Source of the DNA: Burkholderia sp. Bp9143
GTDB taxonomy: Bacteria > Pseudomonadota > Gammaproteobacteria > Burkholderiales > Burkholderiaceae
Length of the DNA: 64,000 nt
Assembly: GCF_003853645.1 (NCBI RefSeq)
Contig: NZ_QTPO01000011.1
Location: 62,001-126,000 of the forward strand
Direction of reading: 5' to 3'
Numbering within the stretch: position 1 is the first letter of the stretch; every line of letters starts with the position of its first letter. A program made the position numbers and the translations under genes. The notes below the pieces were generated by a model, which was not told where the DNA came from, made no database searches, and was given only the letters and a program-made list of their open reading frames with translations. This document shows, piece after piece, positions 16,956 through 25,381 of this stretch.

Positions 16956-18955
16956 CGTCTCACCAACATCAGAAGCACGATCAGCACGACGAAACTGTAT
17001 GTCAGGTATACCGCGATCTTGCCCGTCTGCAGGCGGCCCGCCCAGTCGGCGGTGCGTTGCGTGAGTGCCGCGATGCGCGCGTAGAGTGCGGACCAGGTGC
17101 GATCGGTCACCGACACCCGGTAGGCCGGTCGTGCGTCGAATGGCGACGGCAATTGCCGCTCGATGTGCAGCAGCGGTGCGAAGATTTCGCGGATCGGCTG
17201 CCCGAATCCTTCCGCCGTATCCTGCATTCGCGCGGTCGTGAACGGGAAGCCGCAGCCCCACGGCGCCGCGCGTCGCAGCCGGCCGTGATAGAAACGCCGC
17301 ACCAGCACCCATGCGAGCCCGCAGCATGCGATGAAGAACAGCATGAACGCCGCCGGCATATAGCTCGCGCGAGCGGCCGACACGGGCGCGAACAGCAGCC
17401 AGCCATGATTGTCCGCGCCGACGCCGGCGCCGACCAGCGAGTGCGTGACGCGATCCAGTAATTTGACGAACTGCGCGGGCATCAGCCCGAGCAGCACGCT
17501 GGCGGCCGCGAACCAGCAGAACGCGAGCCGTTCCCACGTGTTCGCGTCGCGGGCGCGGTTCAGCTTCGCTTCTCTCGGTTGCCCGAGGAACACGATGCCG
17601 AAGAACTTGACCATCGTGTAGCCGGCCAGTGCGGCCGACATGGCGATCAGCGCGGCGGCGATCGGCACCGTCATGGCGAGCACCGAATCCGGCAACCGCG
17701 GTGCGAACAGAAAACCCTGCAGCAGCAGCCACTCGGCCACGAATCCGCTGAGCGGCGGCAGGCCCGCGCTGGCCGCGACACCCACGAGCACAGCCCACGC
17801 GGTCCACGGCATGAAGCGAATCAGTCCGCCGAGCTTGCCGAGATTGCGTTCGCCGGTGGCGTGGAGCACGGCGCCCGTACCCAGGAACAGCAAGCTCTTG
17901 AATGACGCATGCGCGACGACCTGGTAGAGCATCGCGGTCAGCGCGAGCGCGGACAGGCTCGTCATCCCGTACGCGCGAAACAGCACCGCGAGACCCAGCG
18001 CGACGGTCATCAGGCCGACGTTGTCGATCGACGAATAGGCGAGCAGGCGCTTCATGTCGACCTGGATGGTGCTGAACACCACGCCGAGCAGCGCGGTGCC
18101 GACGCCGATCATGATCAGCAGCACGCCCCACCACGCGATCTGCACGTGCAACAGGTCGAACAGGACGCGCAACAGGCCGTACAGGCCGACTTTCAGCACG
18201 AATCCGCTGAGCAGTGCCGAGACCGGCGACGGCGCCGCGGGGTGGGCCTCCGGCAGCCACACATGCAGCGGGAAGATCCCGGCCTTCGCGCCGAACCCGA
18301 CGAGCGCGAACAGGAAGGCGAACGACGCGGGGAAGGTATCCAGCGACTGCGCGCGCAGGTTGGCGAAGGTGTAGTCGCCGGTGCGCGCCTGCAGAATGCC
18401 GAAGCAGAGCAGCAGCGCGAGCGCGCCGACGTGCGAGATCAGGAAATACAGATAAGCGGCCCGGCGAATCTCGCCAATCCGGTGGTTGGTCATGACGAGA
18501 AACGTCGCGGACAGCGTCAGCATCTCCCAGGCGACCATGAACACGTATGCGTCGTCCGCGATCAACACCAGTGCGATGCTCGCGACGCAGACGTGGTATT
18601 CGAAGCAGATCAGCCCGGGCGGGGATCCTTCACCCTTGCGGAAGTAGCCGGCTGAAAAGGCGCCGATCCCCGTGCTGACGAGGCCGAGCACGAACAGGAA
18701 ATAGCCGGACAAGCGATCGAGACGAAGATGAAAGGGCAAGCCGGGAAGCCCGATCGGCAGCACCGCGGCAGACGGTTCGGCGAAGATGCCGGCGAGGCCC
18801 GCCGCGCCGACGAGCAGTCCGACCAACGCGCCGAGCGGGAACAGGCCGTGGGCCACCAGTCGCGTGCGATGCAGCGCCCCGAACCCCAGCGTGCCGACCG
18901 CGAGCCACGCGGCCACGGCCAGCAGGACGAAATGGACGACCGGCACGGGTGCCAT
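16949..18955 (-). CDS. hyfB: Hydrogenase-4 subunit B-like membrane protein (NuoL-like)
   Basis: A 668-residue NuoL/HyfB-family subunit with about 14-16 membrane helices; the C-terminal lateral part is present. Motifs: MVAWEMLTLSATFLVM (helix 5 Glu), GFGAKAGIFPLHVWLPEAHPAAPSPVSALLSG (helix 7 and loop), LLAYSSIDNVGLM and VAHASFKSLLFLGTGAV. It is the first gene of the operon. The 245-nt spacer to the divergent DUF1275 gene holds the palindrome at 19070-19086. No hyfA, hyfD, hyfH, formate dehydrogenase or hydrogenase maturation genes are in the window. Confidence 0.92.
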   Translation of the reverse strand: MAPVPVVHFVLLAVAAWLAVGTLGFGALHRTRLVAHGLFPLGALVGLLVGAAGLAGIFAEPSAAVLPIGLPGLPFHLRLDRLSGYFLFVLGLVSTGIGAFSAGYFRKGEGSPPGLICFEYHVCVASIALVLIADDAYVFMVAWEMLTLSATFLVMTNHRIGEIRRAAYLYFLISHVGALALLLCFGILQARTGDYTFANLRAQSLDTFPASFAFLFALVGFGAKAGIFPLHVWLPEAHPAAPSPVSALLSGFVLKVGLYGLLRVLFDLLHVQIAWWGVLLIMIGVGTALLGVVFSTIQVDMKRLLAYSSIDNVGLMTVALGLAVLFRAYGMTSLSALALTAMLYQVVAHASFKSLLFLGTGAVLHATGERNLGKLGGLIRFMPWTAWAVLVGVAASAGLPPLSGFVAEWLLLQGFLFAPRLPDSVLAMTVPIAAALIAMSAALAGYTMVKFFGIVFLGQPREAKLNRARDANTWERLAFCWFAAASVLLGLMPAQFVKLLDRVTHSLVGAGVGADNHGWLLFAPVSAARASYMPAAFMLFFIACCGLAWVLVRRFYHGRLRRAAPWGCGFPFTTARMQDTAEGFGQPIREIFAPLLHIERQLPSPFDARPAYRVSVTDRTWSALYARIAALTQRTADWAGRLQTGKIAVYLTYSFVVLIVLLMLVRRW

Positions 18956-19069
18956 CCGGAATGTCTCCAGTACGCTCGGGTTGGACGAGGTGGTTGGAAT
19001 GGCCGCATCCCCCGCGACGTATTCCAGGTTGCATTATGGCACCGAAAGACCAATCCGGATAACAAGGTA

Positions 19070-19086
19070 TGATAATGTGGTTATCA
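19070..19086. promoter_or_regulatory. Palindrome TGATAA-N5-TTATCA upstream of hyfB (candidate operator)
   Basis: TGATAATGTGGTTATCA; the dyad extends one base further on each side (19069-19087). It lies 115 nt upstream of hyfB and 114 nt upstream of the divergent DUF1275 gene. The arms and 5-bp spacing equal those at 10901-10917, while the surrounding sequences differ, which argues for a protein-binding site rather than a copied segment. Confidence 0.55.
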
Positions 19087-19200
19087 TCAAAATCTCATCA
19101 TTGTCCCGATGGAACGGGCGACCGTGGCGGTGTGCTGCGGTGCGCCGGGCGCTGCTCAGGGCGTCGTTGCTCCCGATCCGGGCGAATGGGGAAAGATCCT

Positions 19201-19968
19201 ATGCCAGCGCAGTACTTCCGAAGCCTGACGGGAAAACACCGCAGCGCGGCCGCGAACCGCCAGCTCGGGTTTTCGCTTGCTTTTGTCGCCGGCGCAACCA
19301 ATGCCGGCGGTTTCCTCGCGGTCAAGCAATACACGTCCCACATGAGCGGAATCGTGTCGGCGATTGCGGATCAGACGGCGCTGGGCGACATCCGGCTCGT
19401 GCTGGCCGGTGTGGGTTCGCTCGCGTCGTTCCTGGTGGGCGCCGGCTGCTCGGCGGTGCTCGTCAACTGGGGGCGCCGCCGCGGCCTGCAGAGCCAGTAT
19501 GTGCTGCCGCTGCTGGTCGAAGCCGCGCTCCTGCTCCTGTTCGGGCTGCTCGGCAGCCATCTCGCGCTGTGGGAAGCGTTCTTCATGCCGGTCACGGTCA
19601 TCTTGCTGTGCTTCATCATGGGGCTGCAAAACGCGATGATCACAAAGTTATCCGGGGCGGAAATTCGCACGACGCACATGACGGGCATCGTGACGGACCT
19701 CGGCATCGAACTCGGCAAACTCTTTTACTGGAATCGCTCGAATGCGGATGTGCACGCGCATGCGGTGATCGCAAACCGCGCGAAGCTCAGGATTCACGGA
19801 ACGATGCTGGCGTCGTTCTTCGTCGGGGGGCTGGCCGGCGCAATCGGCTTCAAGCGTGTCGGCTACGTGTCGACCGTGCCGCTTGCCGCGGCGCTCGTCA
19901 CGCTGGCGGTCGTGCCCGTTGTCGACGACGTGCTCGACTATCTCTATCGGCCTGACCGCAGGTCATGA
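19201..19968 (+). CDS. DUF1275 (YoaK) family membrane protein
   Basis: A 255-residue inner-membrane protein with about six helices. Family wording: SLAFVAGATNAGGFLAVKQYTSHMSGIVS near the N-terminus, LCFIMGLQNAMITKLSGAEIRTTHMTGIVTDLGIELG in the middle, and a short soluble loop before the last two helices. Function of the family is unknown. The ATG at 19201 follows GGGGAAAG; the frame is open to 19069. It is transcribed away from hyfB and shares its upstream palindrome. Confidence 0.85.
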   Translation: MPAQYFRSLTGKHRSAAANRQLGFSLAFVAGATNAGGFLAVKQYTSHMSGIVSAIADQTALGDIRLVLAGVGSLASFLVGAGCSAVLVNWGRRRGLQSQYVLPLLVEAALLLLFGLLGSHLALWEAFFMPVTVILLCFIMGLQNAMITKLSGAEIRTTHMTGIVTDLGIELGKLFYWNRSNADVHAHAVIANRAKLRIHGTMLASFFVGGLAGAIGFKRVGYVSTVPLAAALVTLAVVPVVDDVLDYLYRPDRRS

Positions 19969-20137
19969 ACCCGCATAAGGTGAAGCGAAACCCGACTTCG
20001 TCGTGTCGGCGGCGGATCCTGCTTGAGGTGCTGTCGCCGAGCCTGATCAACACGCGTGTGCCGAATGCCTTCCGGCGCAGTACGCAAGGGCTGGTGCATC
20101 ATAATTTGATTAACATACTTGCCGATTCCGTCCTGCA

Positions 20138-20335
20138 ATGGAAACGAAAACCGCACGCTTGACCATCCTGATCGATCCCGCCAAGAAAGAAGCATTCGAC
20201 ATGCTCTGCGCGGAGCAGGACCTGACGCCGTCGCAAGTCGTGCGGCAGTTGATTCGCGAGTATCTCGAGCAACACGGCGTGACCTACAAGACGAAGAGCG
20301 CGCTCGGCAAGCGGATGACGCGTAGCGCGGGCTGA
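20138..20335 (+). CDS. Ribbon-helix-helix (CopG-like) protein, second copy
   Basis: A 65-residue near-twin of the protein at 10507-10692. The first 58 residues differ at only a few positions (V/I, L/M, DK/EQ), and the end changes to MTRSAG because the stop lies in altered sequence. The leader ATAATTTGATTAACATA (20101-20117) is shared. Most differences are conservative, suggesting selection has kept this copy while the rest of the cassette decayed. It may bind the same site as its twin. Confidence 0.72.
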   Translation: METKTARLTILIDPAKKEAFDMLCAEQDLTPSQVVRQLIREYLEQHGVTYKTKSALGKRMTRSAG

Positions 20336-20354
20336 GTTCGCGAGACGTCTGGAC

Positions 20355-20534
20355 GTCGATTTCCCGGTGTGCGTGTCCCTGCGCATGCCGGATCAGCCGC
20401 TTTGGATCGAGGCGCTCTCCCTCCTTCATGCGCCGGGCGGTCGGCTCGAACCGGGCATCGTCCGCAGGAATCCTGAACACGTCGCGGAGTGCGATCACTT
20501 CCGGATTGATTTCGACCGCGTCGATCGTCACGTC
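20355..20534 (-). pseudogene. Relic of a spermidine synthase-like gene
   Basis: Two blocks are joined: IDAVEINPEVIALRDVFRIP...DDARF, matching the middle of the protein at 9647-10483, and directly after it TARRMKEGERLDPKRLIR, matching its C-terminus. About 380 bp between them are absent. The stretch runs into the phnA relic upstream with a stop between, so no product is expected. Confidence 0.8.
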
Positions 20535-20710
20535 GGGTCGTTGCCGTTCGCGTCCTTGACCACCAACCCGGCCGATTCATCAGGGGATTCGGTGCGGGCG
20601 CCGGCCCATTCGTGGCCGCAGTCCGTGCACACGGTCAGTGCGCCGCACGAGTCGTGTTTTCCATCGCGCATTGTCGGCAGGCAGGGGCGGCGGACGTGCA
20701 CGTTCCTCAT
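20528..20710 (-). pseudogene. Relic of the YjdM/PhnA N-terminal region
   Basis: The minus strand reads CTDCGHEWAGA and VVKDANGN in the order of the gene at 9256-9600. The first zinc-binding pair is altered, and the frame ends (DPT stop) where the speE block begins. The 3' two thirds of the gene is deleted. Confidence 0.75.
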
Positions 20711-20867
20711 CGAGGTTGCCGCCGCGCCATTGGCTCGCGGACGGGCCAAGCTCAAGGATTGATGCGCAGATGATTATAATGAAATACACATTTCGTTGAT
20801 GCTGTCTTATAATCGCTTCTTGCCGCCGATCGCCGGAATTGAGGGCGGATTCGCGGAGGTAGTCGAC

Positions 20868-21314
20868 ATGTTCGATCTGGATGGGATGCTACTGCTGCCT
20901 GATCGGCGGCCCGTATCCTTGCCGGAGGTCGCGGGAAACCGGGGGCTGATCGTCGTGGGTGTCGGGCGTGGTGGCGAGCGCGGCTTCCAGATGGTCCACC
21001 GCTTCCATGATGCGGGTGAACGGCTTGCGGCAGCCGGTATCCATCTGGCCTTCGTTTATCCGCGGGAATCGGCCAGGCATGTGATGGACCCGACCTCGGT
21101 GGCCAGTGTGCGGTTCCGACACCACCCGCGCCTGCTTCTCGATGCAGATGGCTGCTGTTTCGCGCAGGGCGTGCCGCCTCGATTGCTCAGGGCCGTGTAT
21201 CTGAGTGACGAAATGAAGCGTCTCGCCGGTTTCGAAATCGACGTGCGCAACGCGGCATGGGAAATCGAGTTCCAGGCGTTTCTGATGGCCTGCCGGATCG
21301 CCCCGTCCCACTGA
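20868..21314 (+). CDS. Unknown protein with a weak thioredoxin/peroxiredoxin-like pattern
   Basis: A 148-residue protein I cannot name. The order LPEVAGNRGLIVVGVG, then helix QMVHRFHDAGERLAAAGIHLAFVYP, then VRFRHHPRLLLDADGCCFAQ recalls the strand-helix-strand and 'DPDG' turn of AhpC/TSA proteins. However, there is no peroxidatic cysteine in the first loop (GVGRGGERG), so it would not be an active peroxiredoxin. The ATG at 20868 is preferred because GGAGG lies 8 nt upstream; earlier in-frame starts exist at 20796-20799. It borders copy B of the inverted duplication. Confidence 0.5.
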   Translation: MFDLDGMLLLPDRRPVSLPEVAGNRGLIVVGVGRGGERGFQMVHRFHDAGERLAAAGIHLAFVYPRESARHVMDPTSVASVRFRHHPRLLLDADGCCFAQGVPPRLLRAVYLSDEMKRLAGFEIDVRNAAWEIEFQAFLMACRIAPSH

Positions 21315-21601
21315 ACGAGCGCGCATCGGCGCAGGATGCGTGCGCCATCCGACGAACGGTCGCGGAAGCGTCGCGATTACAGCAGCCGGACCGACGTTCC
21401 TGAGGAATCGAAAATAGTTTTTGTCGACGTCGCTCGGGAATCGCACGGTCGCGTTGATCCGGACATCCATGCAGGGTTGTTCATGTCGTGGGCGATTGCG
21501 TTTGATATGGGAAGCGTCAACGCGGAAGTGTGCGGCTGAGGATCGCTGCCGCTCGCGAACATGAGGACGCGTACCGCTGCGGACATGACAAAAGGCTGAG
21601 C

Positions 21602-22018
21602 GTGCTTTCCTATCTGCGGTCTCTTTTTGCGCGACGCAAATTTCGCCGACTTCCCGTGATTCGCTTTCAATCCAGGCCGATCGATCTGGGCATCGACGGT
21701 GCCCTGCATTCGGGCTGGGAAGTCGCGATCCTGGATGTGTCCGGAGGCACAGTTGGCGCGGCGGTATACAGCCTGGCGCCTCGAACCGATCGGGTATACG
21801 TCCATCGACTGGACATTCGCCCGTCGATGCGGCGCCGCGGATATGGTCTCGCCTTCCTGTCGCATCTGCATCGAACGTACCAGTTGCCGATTACCGCCAT
21901 CGGCGACGTACCGGATGTCCGGCCGTTCTGGCACGCTGCGAGAACCTTTCAATCCGGAGCATTGCGGGTGACGTCCGTGCAATCATCCGATGAGTTCCGC
22001 GACGAGCCGCGTCAATAG
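21602..22018 (+). CDS. GNAT-like acetyltransferase, short
   Basis: A 138-residue protein (GTG start at 21602 assumed). The centre reads YVHRLDIRPSMRRRGYGLAFLSHL, which matches strand 4 and the acetyl-CoA pyrophosphate loop (RRRGYG) of GNAT enzymes, and FWHAARTF matches the last conserved helix. The family's first strands are weak. The frame opens from 21530, and the upstream part is not convincing. It stands alone on this strand; substrate unknown. Confidence 0.5.
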   Translation: MLSYLRSLFARRKFRRLPVIRFQSRPIDLGIDGALHSGWEVAILDVSGGTVGAAVYSLAPRTDRVYVHRLDIRPSMRRRGYGLAFLSHLHRTYQLPITAIGDVPDVRPFWHAARTFQSGALRVTSVQSSDEFRDEPRQ

Positions 22019-22177
22019 AGGTATCGGCGGGCGGCAACGCTCGGCTTGCACCCCCCGTCGGCGAAATCGTCGGACTCCTGGGTGAACGTGCATGCCACCC
22101 TTCGCGTAAGCGGACTTGCTCGCCGGTCATGCGCGACATAGATTGTCTTAATCGACGTCCGATTATTCGGAGGGGTC

Positions 22178-22600
22178 ATGGAACTGCTCGTCGAACGCGT
22201 GGACGTCTGGGCGGCCACCATCGAGGACAAGCCGGGCGGTCTTGCACGCGTGTTGAACGCGTTGCGGGATGCGGGCGCGGATCTGCAATTCGTTGTCGCC
22301 CGGCGCGCACCGGAAACACCAGGCAAAGGGGTCGTATTTGTCGCGCCGCTGCAGGGGGACAAAGAGATCCGTGCAGCCACCCAGGCGGGATTCAATACGA
22401 CCACGAGCCTGCACTCCATCCGCGTGATGGGGCTGGACCAACTCGGGATCATCGCGGAGCTGACCCAGAAACTGTCGGAAGGCGGGATCAATCTGCGCGG
22501 CGTATCCGCTGCCGTGCTCGGCTCGCAGTTCATTGCTTATCTCGCGCTCGACTCGCTGGCCGACGCCGAGCAGGCGACAGATATTTTGCAAAGGGCCTGA
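22178..22600 (+). CDS. Tandem ACT-domain protein
   Basis: A 140-residue protein made of two ACT domains: DKPGGLARVLNALRDAGADLQFV (residues 16-40) and DQLGIIAELTQKLSEGGINLRGVSAAV (about 88-115). ACT domains bind amino acids and similar ligands and usually control a joined enzyme; stand-alone tandem ACT proteins are thought to be sensors. CGGAGGGG precedes the ATG. No amino-acid pathway gene is adjacent. The DxxGxxA wording of ligand-binding loops is intact in both halves. Confidence 0.75.
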   Translation: MELLVERVDVWAATIEDKPGGLARVLNALRDAGADLQFVVARRAPETPGKGVVFVAPLQGDKEIRAATQAGFNTTTSLHSIRVMGLDQLGIIAELTQKLSEGGINLRGVSAAVLGSQFIAYLALDSLADAEQATDILQRA

Positions 22601-23078
22601 ATGGCCGTTTCAGTCGGCCACCGGGTGAGCGGGCGGGCGTTCCGCGGTTGAATCTCGTGTGCGTTGCATCAGATCGTCGCCGCGGTTTGCCCGATCTTCA
22701 ACCTGGGGAGGCTGCCGCGGAAAATCGACGGCGAATCAATTGCGGCATACGCGCGGATGAGGCGCCGGAGCGGCGCTTCGTGCGCGCGTTTCGTGGCGTT
22801 CGTCTTCCCGTGTTTTTGCGTGCCTTCGCGTTTCGTCATGCCGTGTGCGGCAAGCACGAGGTAGCGGGCGGGGGATCGGGTTGCCCGGCGCATTTGTCCG
22901 CTGTCGAGTTTTGAAGGAAAACCATGGCATTGTGATAAGAATACTTATCTTGTCGAGATTGATGCGTTGCAGTTTCATTGCGATTTTTCAGGGACCGAAA
23001 GCCGGAATCATGTCGGGCCTGGTTGGCCGAAGCTTCGATTATCGGGACGTCAAGCGCGCAGCGAGGCAAGGTTCGTGA
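22601..23078. other. Gene-free spacer with an inverted repeat
   Basis: I see no credible gene in these 478 nt between the ACT gene and the end of the sensor kinase gene. GATAAG-N4-CTTATC at 22934-22949 is a perfect 6-bp dyad. It could be a terminator-like hairpin or a binding site; it is similar to, but spaced differently from, the palindromes flanking the hyf cluster. Confidence 0.4.
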
Positions 23079-25019
23079 TCATCGAGCCTCGGGCGGCAAC
23101 ATCCGCGACGAAGTTGTCGGCAACGTCAGGATGAACGTGCAGCCTTTACCCGGGCGAGTGTGCAACTTGATGCTGCCGCCATATCGCTTGGCAATCGTCT
23201 TCACAAAAGCCAGCCCGAGGCCCGCGCCGGGCGGGCAACGAGAAGGTCCGGCCTGAAAGCGTTGAAATGGTTCGAACAGACGTTGCTGAGCTTCAGCCGA
23301 AATGCCGGGGCCGTGGTCGGAAACCGTAATGGCATAGCCGTGTTCGACGCAGGACAGACGTACCGTTACCGTGGCGTTCCTTGGACTGAATTTGATCGCA
23401 TTGCTGACGAGATTGATGACCGCACGTACCAGCAGGAAGGGCTCCACATGTGCGACGCAGATGTCGTCCCCGATGTTCACGTCGAGGCGGATGCTTTGTG
23501 CTTGAGCCAGTGCCCACAATTCGTCTATCGCATCGAGCACCACGCTGCCGATATCCGTTTCCATCAGGGACCAGGTCGGCGCCTCGGCGCGCGCCAGCAG
23601 AACGAAGTCGTCGGCCAACGCCAGCGTCCGGTGCGCATACGTGGCGATTCGATCGAGCAGGTTCTGTGTGGCGGTGTGTTGTTCGGCGGTTCGATGAAGA
23701 TCGATCAACGCAAGAATCGACGATTGAGGCGAGCGCATGTCGTGCGAAATGAAGTGCAGCCACGCCTCTCGGCGACGCTCCGCCAAACGCATCTCTGTCA
23801 CGTCGAGCACGAACCCGATTGTTCGTTTGGTGATTTCGTTTTCATTCTGCGGATAGACCGTGGACTGAACCCACCGGATTTCACCATTGGGCCAAACCAC
23901 GCGATACTCGAACCGATAATCCCTGCCGGACGAAATGAACGCTTTCGCGGTCTGCGTGACTTGAATGACCTTGTCGACGTCGTCCGGGTGAATAAAAGGG
24001 CGAAACTGGTCAATCGAGGTAATCGGATTGTCCGGAGCACGACCCATGATTCGATACCAGGTCTCGTCGCATTGCAGTGTGTCCGATGCGATGTCGTAGT
24101 CCCAGATTCCCAGTCCTCCGACCCGGGTCGCGATCGCGAGCCTCTCCTCGTTACGCCGAAGCAGATCGAGCGCGACGCGCTCGCGCGTGACATCTCTCGA
24201 AACACAGAGAATGGCAGTCGTCTTTCCGTCGGCGTCCAATATTGGCGTCAGCATGTTGTCCCAATATTGAATATCGCGTCCCGGGAGCTCGCTTCGCCCG
24301 GCAAATCTGCCGAATACACCGCGCCTGGCGGAATCCAGCGCGCTATTCCCCTCGGGCCAGACGTCTTCGGGTAACAACGGCAGCCACGGCATACCGAATC
24401 CGGAGTCTTCGTCGACGCCTAATGCCAGGCATCCGGAGCGATTCATGTGCAGCAAATTTCCTGCCGGCGAAATCAGCTTGATGCAATCTATGCTGACGTT
24501 AAGCATATCTGATTGTATCGATGCGCGACGCTTCAGCTCGCCTTCCTTGACCTTCAGGTCATGGATGTTCGTGCAAGTGCAAAGCCACCCGGCGCCGACA
24601 CGATGAAGATTGACGATGAACCATTGGTCGGTGCCGCGGGAACCCGCCAGTCGGCACTCCAACGCTGTATGGTCCGAGTCCGGGTGTGCAGCGCGAAGTG
24701 TGGATAGCGCCGTGTATCGGTGCTGTGCATGGATCAACTCTATCCATTGGACTCGATGCGTGGTTCCGATAGGGCGATCCGCGTAGACAAGCCATGCGTC
24801 GTTGATGCTGACGATTTCCCCGTTCCCGTCGAAATAGCATGCTGGCGTCTGAAGAACATCGATCAGGCCGATGATTTCGAGTCCGTCCGCGCTTGCGGGA
24901 CGAGTTTTGTCTGACGAAACAACCGAAGCTCCTGCTTTCGAACGCTTGGGAGCCGCAAGATCCGGGTCGACTGTATTGCATGCAGGGTTATTTTCATTCT
25001 CAAAACCAAATTCGTTCAT
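23079..25019 (-). CDS. Sensor histidine kinase with PAS domains
   Basis: A 646-residue kinase without membrane helices, so cytoplasmic. Three PAS-type sensor regions occupy about 50-155, 170-285 and 290-410 (the last ends FVLDVTEM, a PAC motif, with FIHPDDVDKV typical of PAS_3). The phospho-acceptor is H426 in FISHDMRSPQ. The ATP domain has NLVSNAIKFS (N box), DHGPGIS (G1) and GAGLGLAFVK (G2). There is no receiver domain and no response-regulator gene adjacent, so it is an orphan kinase. The start at 25019 has no strong ribosome site. Confidence 0.88.
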   Translation of the reverse strand: MNEFGFENENNPACNTVDPDLAAPKRSKAGASVVSSDKTRPASADGLEIIGLIDVLQTPACYFDGNGEIVSINDAWLVYADRPIGTTHRVQWIELIHAQHRYTALSTLRAAHPDSDHTALECRLAGSRGTDQWFIVNLHRVGAGWLCTCTNIHDLKVKEGELKRRASIQSDMLNVSIDCIKLISPAGNLLHMNRSGCLALGVDEDSGFGMPWLPLLPEDVWPEGNSALDSARRGVFGRFAGRSELPGRDIQYWDNMLTPILDADGKTTAILCVSRDVTRERVALDLLRRNEERLAIATRVGGLGIWDYDIASDTLQCDETWYRIMGRAPDNPITSIDQFRPFIHPDDVDKVIQVTQTAKAFISSGRDYRFEYRVVWPNGEIRWVQSTVYPQNENEITKRTIGFVLDVTEMRLAERRREAWLHFISHDMRSPQSSILALIDLHRTAEQHTATQNLLDRIATYAHRTLALADDFVLLARAEAPTWSLMETDIGSVVLDAIDELWALAQAQSIRLDVNIGDDICVAHVEPFLLVRAVINLVSNAIKFSPRNATVTVRLSCVEHGYAITVSDHGPGISAEAQQRLFEPFQRFQAGPSRCPPGAGLGLAFVKTIAKRYGGSIKLHTRPGKGCTFILTLPTTSSRMLPPEAR

Positions 25020-25157
25020 TTCAATTACATCCCATGCGCCGCCGACACGTTTCGAGCATGTCAGATATCAGAAAATGCATCAATGGATAGAAGGCACTAT
25101 GGACTGCATAGTAATGGCGAATATTGTATTTTGAGTGTCGGTGCCAAGTGAGGGTGA

Positions 25158-25175
25158 TTGAGTTATAAAACTCAA
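25158..25175. terminator. Perfect hairpin in an AT-rich spacer
   Basis: TTGAGTT-ATAA-AACTCAA forms a 7-bp stem with a 4-nt loop. It lies between the hipA stop (25382) and the kinase start (25019), both on the minus strand, in a 362-nt spacer that is much more AT-rich than its surroundings. A U-run does not follow, so a terminator role is uncertain. Confidence 0.35.
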
Positions 25176-25381
25176 GTAATGGCGATAGTGATCCCTGTAT
25201 TAAATTCTGTTGATATTTAATCGGGCGTGCGGGCGAACGTACTTGAGAATGCGCACGTCACTTCGAGCGCCGACTGGAGAGGGTTCGCGAGATCACGGCA
25301 TTCGGTTCGGGTGCGCCACAGCCAGTGGATCTCGAGATGACGGCACTGACCGTTCAGCATCGTTCGCTCAAGTGCAATCGA

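Larger units (their letters stand above)
20095..20814 (-). repeat. Inverted duplication, copy B (decayed phnA / speE-like, intact copG)
   Basis: Reverse-orientation counterpart of 9088-10740. Relative to copy A, two blocks are missing: the 3' part of phnA through the first third of the speE-like gene, and a central part of the speE-like gene. Both AT-rich promoter regions are kept. Order is copG forward, then the speE and phnA relics on the minus strand, the mirror image of copy A. Confidence 0.85.

Noticed and set aside
19965..20162. 65-codon frame after the DUF1275 gene
   Set aside because: Overlaps the copG leader conserved between the two cassette copies; no domain or ribosome site.
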